Of a stretch of DNA of 64,000 nucleotides, positions 24,310 to 37,000 are shown one piece after another. The stretch comes from Hemibagrus wyckioides (lineage: Eukaryota; Chordata; Actinopteri; Siluriformes; Bagridae): contig NC_080732.1 in NCBI RefSeq assembly GCF_019097595.1, positions 7,656,905-7,720,904 of the forward strand, read 5' to 3'. A model generated the notes under the pieces. That model did no database searches. It had not been told where the DNA came from and was given only the letters and a program-made list of their open reading frames with translations. Positions within the stretch are counted from its first letter, which is position 1. Every line of letters begins with the position of its first letter. The position numbers were made by a program, and so were the translations under genes.

Positions 24310-24753
24310 TATTATATATGCAAAAGTTTGTGCACACATGCAGACATGAGCGTCTCCCCTATACCTGAGCCTTTCCCAATTTGTTGCCAGTACACAAGGA
24401 CAGAATTATATAGGATGTCTTTGTATGCTGTAGCATTACAGTTTCCTGTTGCTGACAATAAGAGGCCCTAACATGTTCCAGCAGGACATTAAGAAATGGC
24501 AAGTCTGGCAAGTGTGGAGTGGAAGAACTCCAGTGACCTGCACAGAGCCCTGAACTCTACTCTACTCTCACTGAACACATTTGGAATAAACTGGAATGCT
24601 GATATGCCCCAAGCGTCCTCATCCAGTATCAGTGTCTGACCCTTATAAATGCTCTTGTGGATAAATAGATAGATAGATAGATACACCAAAGGAACCAAAT
24701 GGAAAGGGATGTTCAAAAAAGTCAGGTGTCCAGAAACTTTTGACCGTATAGTG
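24310..24753. mobile_element. Tc1-derived MITE (family A) with (GATA)n
   Basis: Ends 'tattatatatgcaaaagttt' and 'aacttttgaccgtatagtg' match family A. Inside are transposase-derived segments ('gtggagtggaagaactccag') and a short GATA repeat near 24663-24683. Confidence 0.7.
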
Positions 24754-26208
24754 CATAGGAAGGCCAGCTAGTGTCTGCATTAAAAAAAAGATTCATGAAG
24801 ATACTTTTAGAAATCATGACCTTGCACATTTCCATCTTTGGCCTGTCATTATTTGTACATTCGAATCCTGTCATTGCCACACCCATCTATGGCCAGGAGC
24901 TAAGCAAGTGAAACTAACCAGTAATACCAGTGAAATCAGTGATGTCATGTCTTGGAGAAGAGCGCAGATAGCAATTTCTTGTGTGTGTGCGATGCCGCTG
25001 TGTGCAGCAGGTCAAAAATAATAATATTGGGTGTTCTACATGCACATTACTATTTTAAGTATTATAGTAATTTCAGCTCGATTTGTCCAGCCACTCATTC
25101 TAACCTGAGAAATTCATCCCAAATGATCTCTCTGTGACTATGAAACTAACATATAAAACAATACTGAATAAATGCAAATGGTCATTAAATATGAACTATT
25201 TTTTTTGGCATGACCCCAATCTACCCCCCCCTGAAATAATGGAAAAACAAGCATATGTGCTTTAGCCCTTTGCTCATGAAACAAAACAGAAATGTGACAG
25301 AAAACAGCAGCTGGTTTATCTTAGTGGGATCAAGACAAGGCTCCAGCAAGTTAATAAATTAAACAAGGTTAATAGTGTTAACATATCTGGCAGAGGTTAG
25401 AAGGAGTTGGACATGTATGTAATCGCCTTGACTCTCATCTTGTTTTTCCTCTTTCATCAGTAGTGGAGGACCAGTGTTATTGCCTAGCAGTAATAAAAAC
25501 ACCCTTTTACAGTGCAACATTTAATCCACATCACAGATTAGTGTCACTACCTTTATAATCATCATAATCCAAAACCTTCTAAATCTCATAGTGTGTGACA
25601 TCAAGACAAATGAATATCAAAGCCAAAAGAAATGAAACTTTTTGTTCGTTAATGACATTTACATTGTCTATTTGTGTCCAGTTGTTCATTAGTGCAGCAA
25701 ATTGCATCAGAGTTGAAAGTGGTGGAAGAAGCTCATGTGTGCGGGAGTGTGTTTACACATACAAAACTTCCTCAAACACAGAACAAGAGGGGAATAGGTC
25801 GATTTCACGATGAACAGTGTGGTGGAAATGCAGAATGCTGTTATTGTACAGGACATTACGATTACAGAACGGACCGACGTATTATCGTATTATGCACCAA
25901 AAAAAAAAAAGTCCACAGAAATGTTTGCCATCTAAGTCCTCTTTAAATTGGAAAGCTGATTTTGGGAGGAAAAATGCTTAAACAGCTTAACCAGCAGTAT
26001 TAACCAATCCCCCCCCACACACACACGCACGCACGCACGCCTGACAGCCCCCACCCCTGCCAACTTCTACCTAAAAAGTATGGAGCTTTTTGTTCTTAAA
26101 TAAGCACTGGCCTACGGTTTAAAAGTGTAATCAGTATATGAAGACTACTTTCACATTTGTAAACGTTTGTTTTGTGGGTTTTTTTTTTTCCATCCTTCCC
26201 AGAGACCC
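24754..26208. other. Probable klhl15 3' UTR or flank
   Basis: The stretch lies directly downstream of the klhl15 stop codon (minus strand). No coding exon is seen. It contains homopolymer runs and a CA/CGCA repeat at about 26016-26041. Confidence 0.4.
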
Positions 26209-28670
26209 TCAGCTGCAGCGCTTCATGTGTTCCAGGACATACTCAGGGAAGTGCAAGCTGCACACCTGCAAGCCATCCAGTTTGCAAGGCATTCTGGGAT
26301 ACTCGTCCTCCTTCCACTTGTTCTCCTCAGGATCAAAGGTGAGTATAGAGTCGCTGTAATGGCCGTTGTAGCACAATCCACCCAGCACCATGATCTGTTT
26401 GTCTAGCACTGCCACGCCATGCCCACTTCGCCCAATGGGCATAGAAGCGAGGATGGTCCATTCGTCCGTTTCTGGATTGTACACTTCCGTTGAAGGGCAG
26501 CCTTGGGATTCGAAAGACGCCCTCAGGATTACACAAACCCCTCCGAACACGTAAAGTTTCCCATTGTGGGAGATCATCTTGTGGAAACAGCGTGCATAGT
26601 TCATCTTAGATTTGTTCTCCCAGCAGTTGGTAAGAATGGGATTGCGGCGTGTGCGGTGTTCAGATGCTCCCTCGCGCTCGGGATCAAACACACACACCTG
26701 TTTGGAGGTGGAGGATGACGTGATACCACCGGTGATATAGAGTTTTCCATTCAACACCGTGCCCTCATGGCCATATTTGTTCACTGGATATGGATCCACA
26801 AACTCCCACTTATCCTCTGCAATGTCATAGCGCTCTGTGGAGTAAAACGTCTCGTCCCGTGTCCGTCCTGCCACAGCGTAGATGAACTTTCCGATCACAC
26901 CGACAGCAAATTCCGACCGAGGGACCGACATGTCTGCCATCCTGAGCCAGGAATTCTGCCTTGGATCATAGCGGTAAACCTTGGATGATGCGTGAAACTC
27001 TCCATCTGGCCCTAGCTCTTCACCACCCAACAGGAAAGCAAAATTGTTAACAATTGCCAAGCAATCAGGCCGAAGTGGAACCTGCGGACCTTCCAGCTCC
27101 CACCAAACCTTGGGCCGATGAAGCAGGAGGATCTTGCTGTTCACCATGCTGTGGCCGATCATCCCTCTGAAGACAGCCGTTTGAGGCCGAACAGACCGGA
27201 TCCGGTTGGACTTTGTTTCGGCTAGCGGCTGCTCGTTCACCGAGTGAAAGTAGTTGAGTGCCTGGTCCACTTCCTGCCTCAGCTGACGGGAGTAACGATA
27301 GAACTCGGAGGTCTTCACCTAAGGAATAGAAGCAAGTCATTAAGACACTTATGACATCCAATCAAATCCATTAACAAAGCCTTTTTTAAAAAAAATTGAA
27401 TTAATTAGCCAAAACCTAGATAACACACCCTACAAATCTGCCTTCTCAGTCTGCAGAGTGTAAACCGCTGTATTTTAAAAAAAAAAAAAAAAAAAAAAAG
27501 TGTCCCCTTCATTTAGGGGTAGTACATTTTTGATAGGTCTGATAAATCTAGGCATCATACATTTAGGTTCCTTAGGTTTTAAAGTGCATAAAACTAAATC
27601 TCTGAAAATGAGAGCATTGTGTTATAGAACATTGTGGTATTTTTGCAGAACTTGGTCATTTTCTCAGGACTGCACAGTCTAATGTAATTTATATAACAAC
27701 TAAAAACAATTTACAATTATGAGTTTGTTTTCAACACAATGCTGATATTAGAAGTTGTATAAGGTTCATGATACACAATATTACTCCAATAAGTAAAAAA
27801 ATCAAGCCTTATGTGACATATCAGTGGTATGACTGTAGCAGATTGATATTTATCAACACTTTTATAGCATAAAACATACCAGTGGATCCCATAACAATGT
27901 AGCATTTTAGGTCAATATTTATCCGAATACTGATCTACAGCCACTTTAAAAGAAATCACTAATACCTTTTCAAATACTTGTGTTGGTGTCATGAGGCCGA
28001 AGCGCAGGTTCTGCACCACAGCATCCGTGTGTCTCCAGCGCCGGCGGTCATGTCTCAGCCAGGCCTGGACAGCCTCATACAGCTCGATCTCCGGGAACCG
28101 ACACAACCTCTCACTACTCAGGCACACCACCAGCTTCTCCAAGCTTAGGTAGGACAAGAAGTCAGGCCTGGCCATCAGAGGCACAAAGTTCTCCAGCAGG
28201 AAGGCGTCCAGCCGCTCCTGCACTCCCTCCACTGCCACACTGAAATCATCCAGCAGCCTCATGACCTCGGCACAGTTTTCCAGGCAAATTTTGGCCAAAA
28301 GGAAAGAACAGCAGAACTCTACAGCCTCGGTGAGCTGCACATACATGGCCGCCTGCAGAATCTCCTGCACTGTCGGCATGCTGAGTTCCAATGAGCCATA
28401 ATACATGAAGCGAAGGACGTGGCCGAAGCCAGCCGCTGTCAGCCCCTTCATGTGGATCTTGTCCTGGTCTCGCTCGCGCATGTCTGCCGTAAACATGACC
28501 CGGAAGTAGTCACTCTGTGTGGCCAACAGGGCTTTGTGGGCCTGGAAGTGATGTTCTTCTATCAGGAGGGTCACATCCAGCAAGAGGCGTTCCTCGTACA
28601 AGGCTCGGAAGCCTGAGGACACGCTCCCATCATGCACCTGTGACAGGTACACCTCAACGTCCCCAGCCAT
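26209..28670 (-). CDS. klhl15: Kelch-like protein 15 (KLHL15)
   Basis: A BTB-BACK-Kelch adaptor that recruits substrates to the CUL3-RBX1 ubiquitin ligase; human KLHL15 targets the PP2A regulatory subunit PPP2R5B and CtIP. Two coding exons on the minus strand, 28670-27966 (235 codons) and 27318-26209, join in frame to 604 residues, the human length. The BTB domain lies at about residues 30-100 (RLLLDVTLLIEEHHFQAHKA) and BACK follows to about 235. The second exon holds six Kelch repeats, with GGEELGPDGEFHASSKVYRY and VYNPETDEWTILASMPIGRS as landmarks. The C-terminus is LEHMKRCS. The initiating exon starts at 28677, seven bases before the ATG, after a CAG acceptor, so a leader exon lies upstream. 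It is divergent from eif2s3, the same order as in human. Confidence 0.98.
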
Positions 28671-29111
28671 TAAGCACCTGTAAGGAGAGACAGAATACCA
28701 TTTTCAGAATCCAAATTACCTGAACCGCAAATGTCTTCATAAAGAGCTCCCTTTTCACTGATGGACTGAAGGTAAAAGGGGGGATACAAGCAAGTACGCA
28801 ACTACAAAGTACAAAGCAACACAGTGCAAGTCATATTATGAAAATAAGCCAATGACATGACAAGGGAAAAAAAAATACATATCTTACAGTCATCTACAGT
28901 ATTTTAAAAAAATCCCAAATTTTTTGTATTAGTTTATGTGATTTTGCAAACACAAAAAAACCTGACAGATGCTAAAGAAGCTTCTGGAAGGACTTCAAGA
29001 ACATTCACACCTCAGCAGTTTGGGTTGTGATGCTGAGAGCCAACTCTGCTGTTCCACACTTTCCTCTTTCCTTACACACACATACACACACACATACACA
29101 TTGCACACTCA

Positions 29112-29163
29112 CCTCTGATTGGCCACGGGCATGTCACTGGGGGGTGTCCGAGCCAATCAGAGG
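29112..29163. repeat. Inverted repeat with CCAAT boxes
   Basis: Arms cctctgattggc (29112-29123) and gccaatcagagg (29152-29163) are perfect inverted copies separated by 28 bp. Each arm contains a CCAAT/ATTGG box, so it could bind NF-Y twice or form a hairpin. It lies about 440 bp upstream of the klhl15 coding exon. Confidence 0.6.
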
Positions 29164-29784
29164 ACAGTGGCCCTTTGTGTCCGTAGGAAAAAAAACCTCT
29201 TTTCTGAGGGATTCACCTAAATGACAAGTCAACAAATATTTATCTATATGAAAACAAACGTCCTAGTCAGTAAGTTCATGTGAGACATTCATAGTACATT
29301 TGCCAAAATATTGTTTGTCCTTTTGTATATACAGACATTCAGAGACACACAATGTGAGGACATTTCTGGAAGTAGTACTACTAATAGATAGGCCATTCAG
29401 ATGCCCATTAGATAAGCATGGCCAGTAAAACTATGGTTGTGTCCCAAATGCTTGTATTTAAGGGCGAATTTCTGATTAGTATCCATCAGGAAAGCAAAAC
29501 ATGAAAGATCTGGAAAGTTAGAACACACAAACTTTGCATTAATGATTCAGTAGCTAGCTAATTCCAAGGTTATTCATGGGCTAGCTCCATCATCTGGGTT
29601 AAACATAATTATTCCTTGTTTAATGATGTTTGCAACACATTATGTAAGATGCTACTTCTTAAATTAAACATGCCCTGAAAGTGTATCACAAACATAAAGA
29701 ATAGCATCCAATTCTACCCCAATCTTCTAACAGATAATCATTTCCATTCATAATCCAATTATTTAAAATATGAATAATATTATG

Positions 29785-29787
29785 ATG

Positions 29788-29818
<31 letters not shown>
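29785..29818. repeat. (ATA)n microsatellite
   Basis: About eleven ATA units upstream of klhl15. Confidence 0.9.
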
Positions 29819-29872
29819 GAAACAAATAAGAGACAAGTAGATAAAAGTAGTTTTTTGTCATTGTGCAAGTAC

Positions 29873-30010
29873 CTTTTGGAGGCGTCCGGGCCGGTTGGCG
29901 GCTTCGCTGTCAGTGTGCTGAGAGGACGCTCACATTTCCTTTGCTTGTGTTTCCCCTGTTCTAATGTGTGAAAAACAGGGATTTTACTGCAGTGACAACA
30001 CAAACACTCC
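29873..30010 (-). promoter_or_regulatory. Candidate klhl15 leader exon
   Basis: The minus strand reads CCAAAAG|GTACTT, a fair splice donor with the exon ending at 29873, in a locally GC-richer patch. klhl15's coding exon needs a leader donor upstream. Another candidate donor (GAG|GTATTT) ends an exon at 31229. I cannot choose between them. Confidence 0.25.
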
Positions 30011-30993
30011 TACACATTTCACACAGATCAAAAACACTTTAGTAGTGTAAAAATAATGACATAATTATGAGGGAAAAAAACAACACCACCATGGCGCATT
30101 CACATGTCATCAGAACACTCGAGTTGGAAGCCGAGATCAGACACCTTAAAACGCTTGCTATTCAGATACCACACTGTTCCGACCCAACATAAGGTCTAGA
30201 ATTTCCGTACACGGATACGATCTTGCACGGTTCCTTCTTGGAAAAGGCGATGCCAAAACAGGTAGAACTTTCCCTCTGATTAGACTACTGTCAGATCTGA
30301 TGTGGTGTTGAATGCTGACTGAACTTCAACTGAGCTTTATACGGTGTTAATGCACCTGTTTTAACAGCATTATTTCTAGGATCTAACTGATTAGAAGCTA
30401 ATTCACATGGACTTGCACAGCAGACAAGCGACATAATCGAAGCCTAATTAATCAACACATTAAAACACGTTTTTACGTTTCCTCACGCAGTAAAGTTGCG
30501 ATTTATTAACACAATATTTTAATGAGCAGCTTAGGTCATTATCACAACATTCAAAGTTTGAAACATGTGATGGCAAATGCGCAGCAAATAGGCGAAATCT
30601 GTTTAGGAAAGTAGGGAAAAAGTGAACCCTCTGCAGAATAAAAGTACATCATGAAGTTTAATCTCTCGATCTTCGCCCTCTTTCTTTCCTCACGTAGAAT
30701 CACTTTGCTACGTTGAAGACGGTCATGAAGACTACGATCTGGTGTAAAGTACGTCGAAAGTGTACTGCGGTGAGGTGAGAGCATGGAAACTAAACCGCTC
30801 CAGAGCAGAGGTCACTGTGTTGATGTGACAGGAGGGACTCTCGTGTTGTGTGTTTAATGCAGGCGAAGGATTTATAGTTCCACACTCCATTACTCTTTAA
30901 AGAACAGATCGAGTGACCTGCACTGAACAACACATCTATCCAGGTGATTTAAGAAAAGCCGCAAATACTGAGCCAATCATCAATTAATGAATC

Positions 30994-31013
30994 GAGAGAG
31001 AGAGAGAGAGAGA
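30994..31013. repeat. (GA)n microsatellite
   Basis: About nine GA units, with further interrupted GAGA runs to about 31040, in the klhl15-eif2s3 intergenic region. Confidence 0.8.
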
Positions 31014-32013
31014 TACTGAGAGAGATACAGAGAGAGACTGTCGTTGACTGTTACACTGTAACCACAGCAGGTAAATGGTATTAGCAGCGCTGTTAATCAG
31101 TGTTACAGTTACAGAGCTAAACCGCTTTAGTTGCTACGACATGCTTCGCAATGACGTCATTTTTATCCCAACTACAGAGAGCACGAGCGGTGGTAGTATT
31201 ATCCTTCATTCGTTAGAGGTGTAAATACCTCGGCGATGCGACTCCACACAACCCCGCTTCGACCACGGAGCCCGGGATCCTTCTGACATGGAGGGCCGGT
31301 GATTAATTTGTTTTAGAGATCAGAAAGACCGGACGTAGAAAAACCATGATCGGTGGTGACATCTCGTCCGTACGCGACCCTGCGTGGCAACAGACCAACG
31401 TTACTTAGACGGAATTACAACATTATGATTGCCTACAGCCTTTCCAGCCATTCTAGAGGCCATATTATTGTCTGCACTGACGTCATTTCCTGTAGAGGAT
31501 CCGGGCGACCGGATGTGGAGGTGTTGGAGAGCAGAATAGAATGCCTTCCTTGCAGGGAGAGATTTTAAAGATCGTGGAAAGCGCCGGCGGAGCGTCATGA
31601 TTATTAATTGCGCAGTGCGAATGACCAACATGTGATTGGCTACGGAAAGACTGCGGCAACCGCTCAGGCTTTAGTTGACTGAAACAAAAGACCTATGTCA
31701 CCTATAAATTAGTCCACAGCGCGAATTCTCGAATCTGATTGGTCAGAAGTTGTTGATTAATTCCCATAACAGCCGGTCTTGGCAGTAGTTCCGGCTGCAA
31801 GGCAAATCACCGATTTATATCACTGCGCTCATTCTAAGAGGTCCCTGTTTCTATTGTAAAAATGATTTACAGCCATAGACGAGTCACTGGGTGCATTTTC
31901 ACTTCCTATTTTTATTATTTTATTTATTTATTTTTTTAAATAAAATTTAAGAAGAACTTTTTTTTGTCATTGTGCAAGATTATTAAACCCGAAAATGATT
32001 ATTATTGTTAAGT

Positions 32014-32395
32014 CAAGAAGCTTTTATTGTTATTTCAACCACATATAGCTGACGCAGTACATAGTGGAATAAAAACAATGTTTCTCCAGGACCCTGGTGC
32101 TACATAAACAACATACAACATATAATTACAAACAGAACAACAACACAGAGCTAGGACAGAAGTTTGTCTTAGGTACATAAAATGCAACGTGTGCAACTAG
32201 GTGCAAACAGTGCAAAGACAAGACAGTGCTGAAACAGGAAGTACAAAAAACAACACAAGACAGAAAAACATGTGCGATGAAACAAAATGGAATGATGTGC
32301 AAACTTGAGAAACTGTAAAACCAGGTATCTAATATTTATAGCGGCATGACAATTTGGATTGTGCAAAAATGCAGTAGCAGCACTGCAGTATTTAA
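32014..32395 (-). mobile_element. LINE 3'-tail copy (same family as 17.9-20.2 kb)
   Basis: On the minus strand the 3' end 'accacatatagctgacgcag' / 'caagaagcttttattgttat' (shown plus-sense) corresponds to the UTR and tail at about 19.8-20.2 kb. Only the non-coding tail is present, a typical 5'-truncated retrotransposition product. Confidence 0.75.
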
Positions 32396-33560
32396 GTACT
32401 TGGGACATGAACCCAAAGAGTTAAAATATATAGAGAGCATGCTAATCATATGATCGTGTTATTCCTTCAGGAGAAAGACTATATTGGTGTGCTATTTCTC
32501 TCCAAAAAAATTACACCCCAGGTGCTGACATATGGCTCATTATGGCTCAGCAGTAGCTACTACTGCTCATAATGGTTTAAGCTGTTCAGAAGGTATAAAG
32601 TCAAACAGAGGGGGGGGGGACCTTTTTTTTGCATAGTGTGTACACTGCTTCCAGCTGTCTATTCTATACATACTGGCATGGGTTATTCTTGTTTCTATAG
32701 TTTTGGGTCAATCAAAGAACAGTGTTCTCTCTCTGTATGTAACTCTACAGGTAAACCACACCACAGTTTATAGAAGAAGAAAAAAAAATTATGGGGATTT
32801 AAAAAAAACAAAAAACTATTAAAAAAGCCATATGGTTTACATCAGCTACATTTTGTTTTTGTTGGGGGTCAATTAGAATAAAAAAGAAAGCAAAGTGCCA
32901 TGTTGCCAAGTAAGCAAACACGTTGATGCTAAAACTGATCGACTCGCTCATGCTGTTCATTTATCGCTGATCATGCGTAAGGTTTATCAGAGAACCTAAG
33001 AAACTAACAACATGAAAATATTCCGTTCTTTTCATCAGTTTTTCACTCACTTCTGTCGCCATTTATGCATGACATTTTTTAAACTGAACTTTCAAAATCG
33101 GTTCAGGAATAAAGGGAATTTTGTTATTTTTAGACGGATGAATGAATGCTCAGTTCCCCTCACCCACTTTATTTGTATTTATTTCTATAATGCGTTTTCA
33201 ACAATAATGTTTTTTTCCAACCATTGAAATGCTGTGACATAGAATTGGCTGAGTAAATAAACTACAACTTTTTTTTAATCATTATTATTATTTTTTTTTA
33301 TTATTTCTTTCTTTCTTTATTATTATTATTTTTTTAATTGTACACATGTGCATTTCTATCCATGTAAATTTTGCTTGTATTTATTGTTTTATACATTCTG
33401 TATTTAGTTCAGCGTCTATGTAAAAGATTTAATGCAAACGATTGCCTAGCTTGTCTAAAAGACTACAGTTTATATTGTGACTAGCTAAAGAAGTTATGTT
33501 TATTGTTGGTCCTGTAATGTTCATATATTAATTAATCATAATAATAATAATAAAAATAAA
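32396..33560. other. AT-rich intergenic DNA, nothing recognised
   Basis: Contains G, T and TTATTA runs but no exon, RNA gene or repeat that I can name. Confidence 0.4.
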
Positions 33561-33574
33561 AATAAACTACAACA

Positions 33575-33652
33575 CCTATGACGTCTATTGCACGCGACGG
33601 ACCCCACTATCTGTCGGCAACAGCTTCATCGCGTTTGAAAAAGATTATACAG
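33575..33652 (+). promoter_or_regulatory. Candidate eif2s3 promoter and leader exon
   Basis: A CRE-like TGACGTC (33579-33585) precedes a CpG-containing stretch that ends in the donor ATACAG|GTAAAT at 33652. The eif2s3 ATG at 34018 directly follows a polypyrimidine tract and AG ('tttcttttccttcaag'), so a leader exon ending here with a 365-bp intron fits. The alternative is an unspliced leader continuous with the ATG exon. Confidence 0.45.
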
Positions 33653-34017
33653 GTAAATTATTGCCTCGTGGAAATCGCTCTGTATTGAATAGTCCGGGTA
33701 ATAAAACAAATATTGCGTGATTTGAAACTATTTAAAGCTAGTATAAACGTTATTTCTGTCATTTTTCGGGAAACACATGTTTCCTCCGGAGATTTTCCTT
33801 CTCCATATTGCATCATTCATGCCTGTGTGCCGGTATTTTTAGTTAGTGTTCATTAGATGTTTGTCAGTATTTCTGAATTCGCTGTACGTTTAGAAAGCTC
33901 CCACTTTTTTGTCTGGTTAAAATTTGACGTCTTCGTTATTTCATAAAATGATCTTTTTTTGTTATGTAAAATAATCAGGCGGTGTGTGGACACATTTCCA
34001 TTTTCTTTTCCTTCAAG

Positions 34018-37000
34018 ATGGCGGGTGATGAGTCCGGTGTAACGCTGGGGCAGCCTCATTTGGCTAAACAAGACCTCAGTACATTAGTAAGTCCTTATAT
34101 TTTATCTGTCAATGTTGTAACAAATATTTTCTGAGTTTATACTCTGTCTCTTTTGCCGAGTGAAAGTGTGTTTTGTGATGGCTGAGTGCAGTCTTGATGT
34201 TGCTAGCTTGCTTCCATAGTTCTACACCACCACATGACTGACTAGACATTAAAAACTGATTTTACGAACGAAAATGAAACGAAAAGACCAAAAGGAGAAT
34301 CAAAAAGTCCGTGTAGTCAACGATTTTACCCCAGATCTGCCCTTTTCTTCAATAATGATTGCATTATAGAATGCCTGTGGTGATTGTGTATTGTAATGTG
34401 TGCCTGAATGCTCGCCCTTATTGTCTGTAGAAGAATAAAAAGACCTTAGAAGATAAAGAATTTTCAACCAGGTTTTCATACTAATCACAGACAGCGTTTA
34501 TGATTTCTGTGGCATCCCAGTTTTACTTCCCATCACTCCAGATAATCCCAGTTGGATGACATATTTTATATCATTTTTCATATATTGTTACATCAACAGT
34601 TTCCTGAGATGTTATGATCATCAGTGTGGGTCTGGCTTACCAAAAGGTTTTGTATGCACAAAACAGGACAGTCCAAAATGATGTTTGATCTACCGTTTAA
34701 TAATGATATTTGCATTACCATATTTATTTGGGAAACTGATGAGAAGGAATCTGCAAGGTCATGTTTTTGATATTACTGAGCACCAGACTCCATAAGTAAA
34801 ATGTTCATTCTCTCTCTCTCTCCACAGGATGTGCGCACATTGACCCCACTCTCACCAGAGATCATCAGCCGGCAAGCTACAATCAACATAGGTGGGTTCA
34901 CTGGGTCTGAAACATGCCAGATGCTCCCTTGATTTGATTTCTACCACTGTCTTACTTTTTAGCCCAAACCGATTTCACATCCTGTCAAAGTCTTGCTTTT
35001 ACTGATATGCAACGGATCACAGCAAACAAAAACACGTATGTAGATGTGTAAAGACACTGGTGGACTTTCAGTATGGGGTTTTCAGTATCTGGTAAAGATG
35101 AGACATGTAATTGCATTGCCCAATATATTTTTCTGACCTTGTGGTTCATTATCAGCACTTAATAAGACTGATGAATTGATATTTAATTAAAGGGGTTTAG
35201 ACCAGTCTTTAAGAGCCCATAAAGCAAGCAGGGTTTTTTTTTTTTTTTTTTAAATCCTTGGACATGCTTAAACACAAATGGCTTCTCTTAAGATTTTAAA
35301 GCAACCGCCAAACAAAATGTTTTCATCCCGGGTGGACAAATGAAACGTAAAAGCTCCAGTGCTGTGCTGCTTAGTCCCATGCTTTAGTTACCAGGAATCA
35401 TAACTGACAAAGACTGACTAAGAAGTTGAAACTGATGAGTGTATAAATTACAGGAGGGGGTGTGACCTAGTTATAGTCTTATAAATTACTTCTAATGCAC
35501 TGCATCGTGTTTTTTGCGACCAAATGTTTGACTGTTGAAATTCTGTAGGAATTACCTATTGTTTATTTTCCTTCTCTGATTCATGAGCTCTACTGGGCAG
35601 CTACAAAATAAAAGTAAAACTTATGTTCTGAATGAATTCTGCCTCTTCTGGGATCCCAAGCCACAGATTTGTTCATCTCTGATTATATTATGCTTCTTTA
35701 AAGTGTTTATAGATCATTTCCTCAGTCTACGGTCACTGTTGTCAGTTATGGTAATGCTGCCATTCTGCAAGTAAGCATTGCTGTTTTCTCTGCAGGAACT
35801 ATTGGCCATGTGGCTCATGGAAAGTCAACAGTGGTGAAGGCAATTTCCGGCGTCCACACTGTCCGATTCAAGAACGAGCTGGAGAGAAACATCACTATCA
35901 AGTTGGGATATGCCAATGCTAAGGTGAGGGGGCGAAAGAACCTTTTCATATGAAGCTCCAGTCTGATTCAGAGTGATGAGATTGAACAAGATTACACCAA
36001 CAGGCTTAACACGCAGGTTGCATAAAGCCACTTCAAATCTCTGTTCATAAGTGAGCTCATTGTTGCAGTGTATGGACTGATGAATAGCATCAGCTGCAAA
36101 GCACACAATACCTCGCTGACTAGTTCGGTCTACACAATATATATGGCTCGTTTAGCCCACTTGTGTATGAAAATAGGTTAGAAATGATTTACCCTCACTC
36201 TTTGACCATGTTTAGACCGGCAGTGGCTTTGCACCTGGCCTTGTTCACAGCTGAGTGTTCCTGTTTTGACCGGCGCTGTATGACTGCAAAAATGTTACCA
36301 TAGAGAACATGCGTAAAACCACCCATTTGACCCGACTAAGATTCTATCTTGCATAATTTGACCACAGACGCCTACATGCATTGTAGATAAAAAACAAAAA
36401 TTCCCAGCAGATGATTTGCAGCAATTTGCACCAAAAAGAGAGTTTTACCTCACTGTATTCTCACTCACATTAGTAGTTGCCACGTTGCATTACTCTCCTC
36501 TGATTTAAGTTAAACCCTCAAACATTTTTATGCTTCACATGCCCTGCCCACTTCCTCATAGCACTAAATGTAAAGTAACTGTACATACATTTTCGTTTAA
36601 AAAAAAAAAAAAATAGGTTTACCCAAATATGCATGCATTACTTGCAATGGTCACATGATGGCAGATTTCTGCTGGGATCTCCAAGAAACTATTCTCAAAC
36701 TAACATTCTTCCTTACTGAAAGAACTTCCTTCCATAGGAGTTTCCTGGAAAAATCGTACAGGCATTATGATGATGCCGCTTAAAGCGACGACACTTTTAT
36801 TTCAGCTTCTCAGTAGATTCTAGTGTGTCCAGTGAAATTTCTGATAATTTGATAAATTGTTAGATTTCAACTATAATCAGTGTTTCCCTGATTAGGAAAG
36901 ACATGCTTGTTTTGTTTCTTCTACTTGGTCATATTTTTCCCAGAAAGTTCTACAGCATTTTTTTTGTTTGTTTGTTTGTTTTTATGAAGTGTGGTAGACC

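Noticed and set aside
25595..25946. Overlapping open frames of 72-90 codons downstream of klhl15.
   Set aside because: No homology-like motif and no supporting splice structure; probably klhl15 3' UTR or flank.
29785..29818. Regular short repeats considered as a CRISPR-like or regulatory array.
   Set aside because: They are simple ATA microsatellite units without spacers, in a vertebrate genome.
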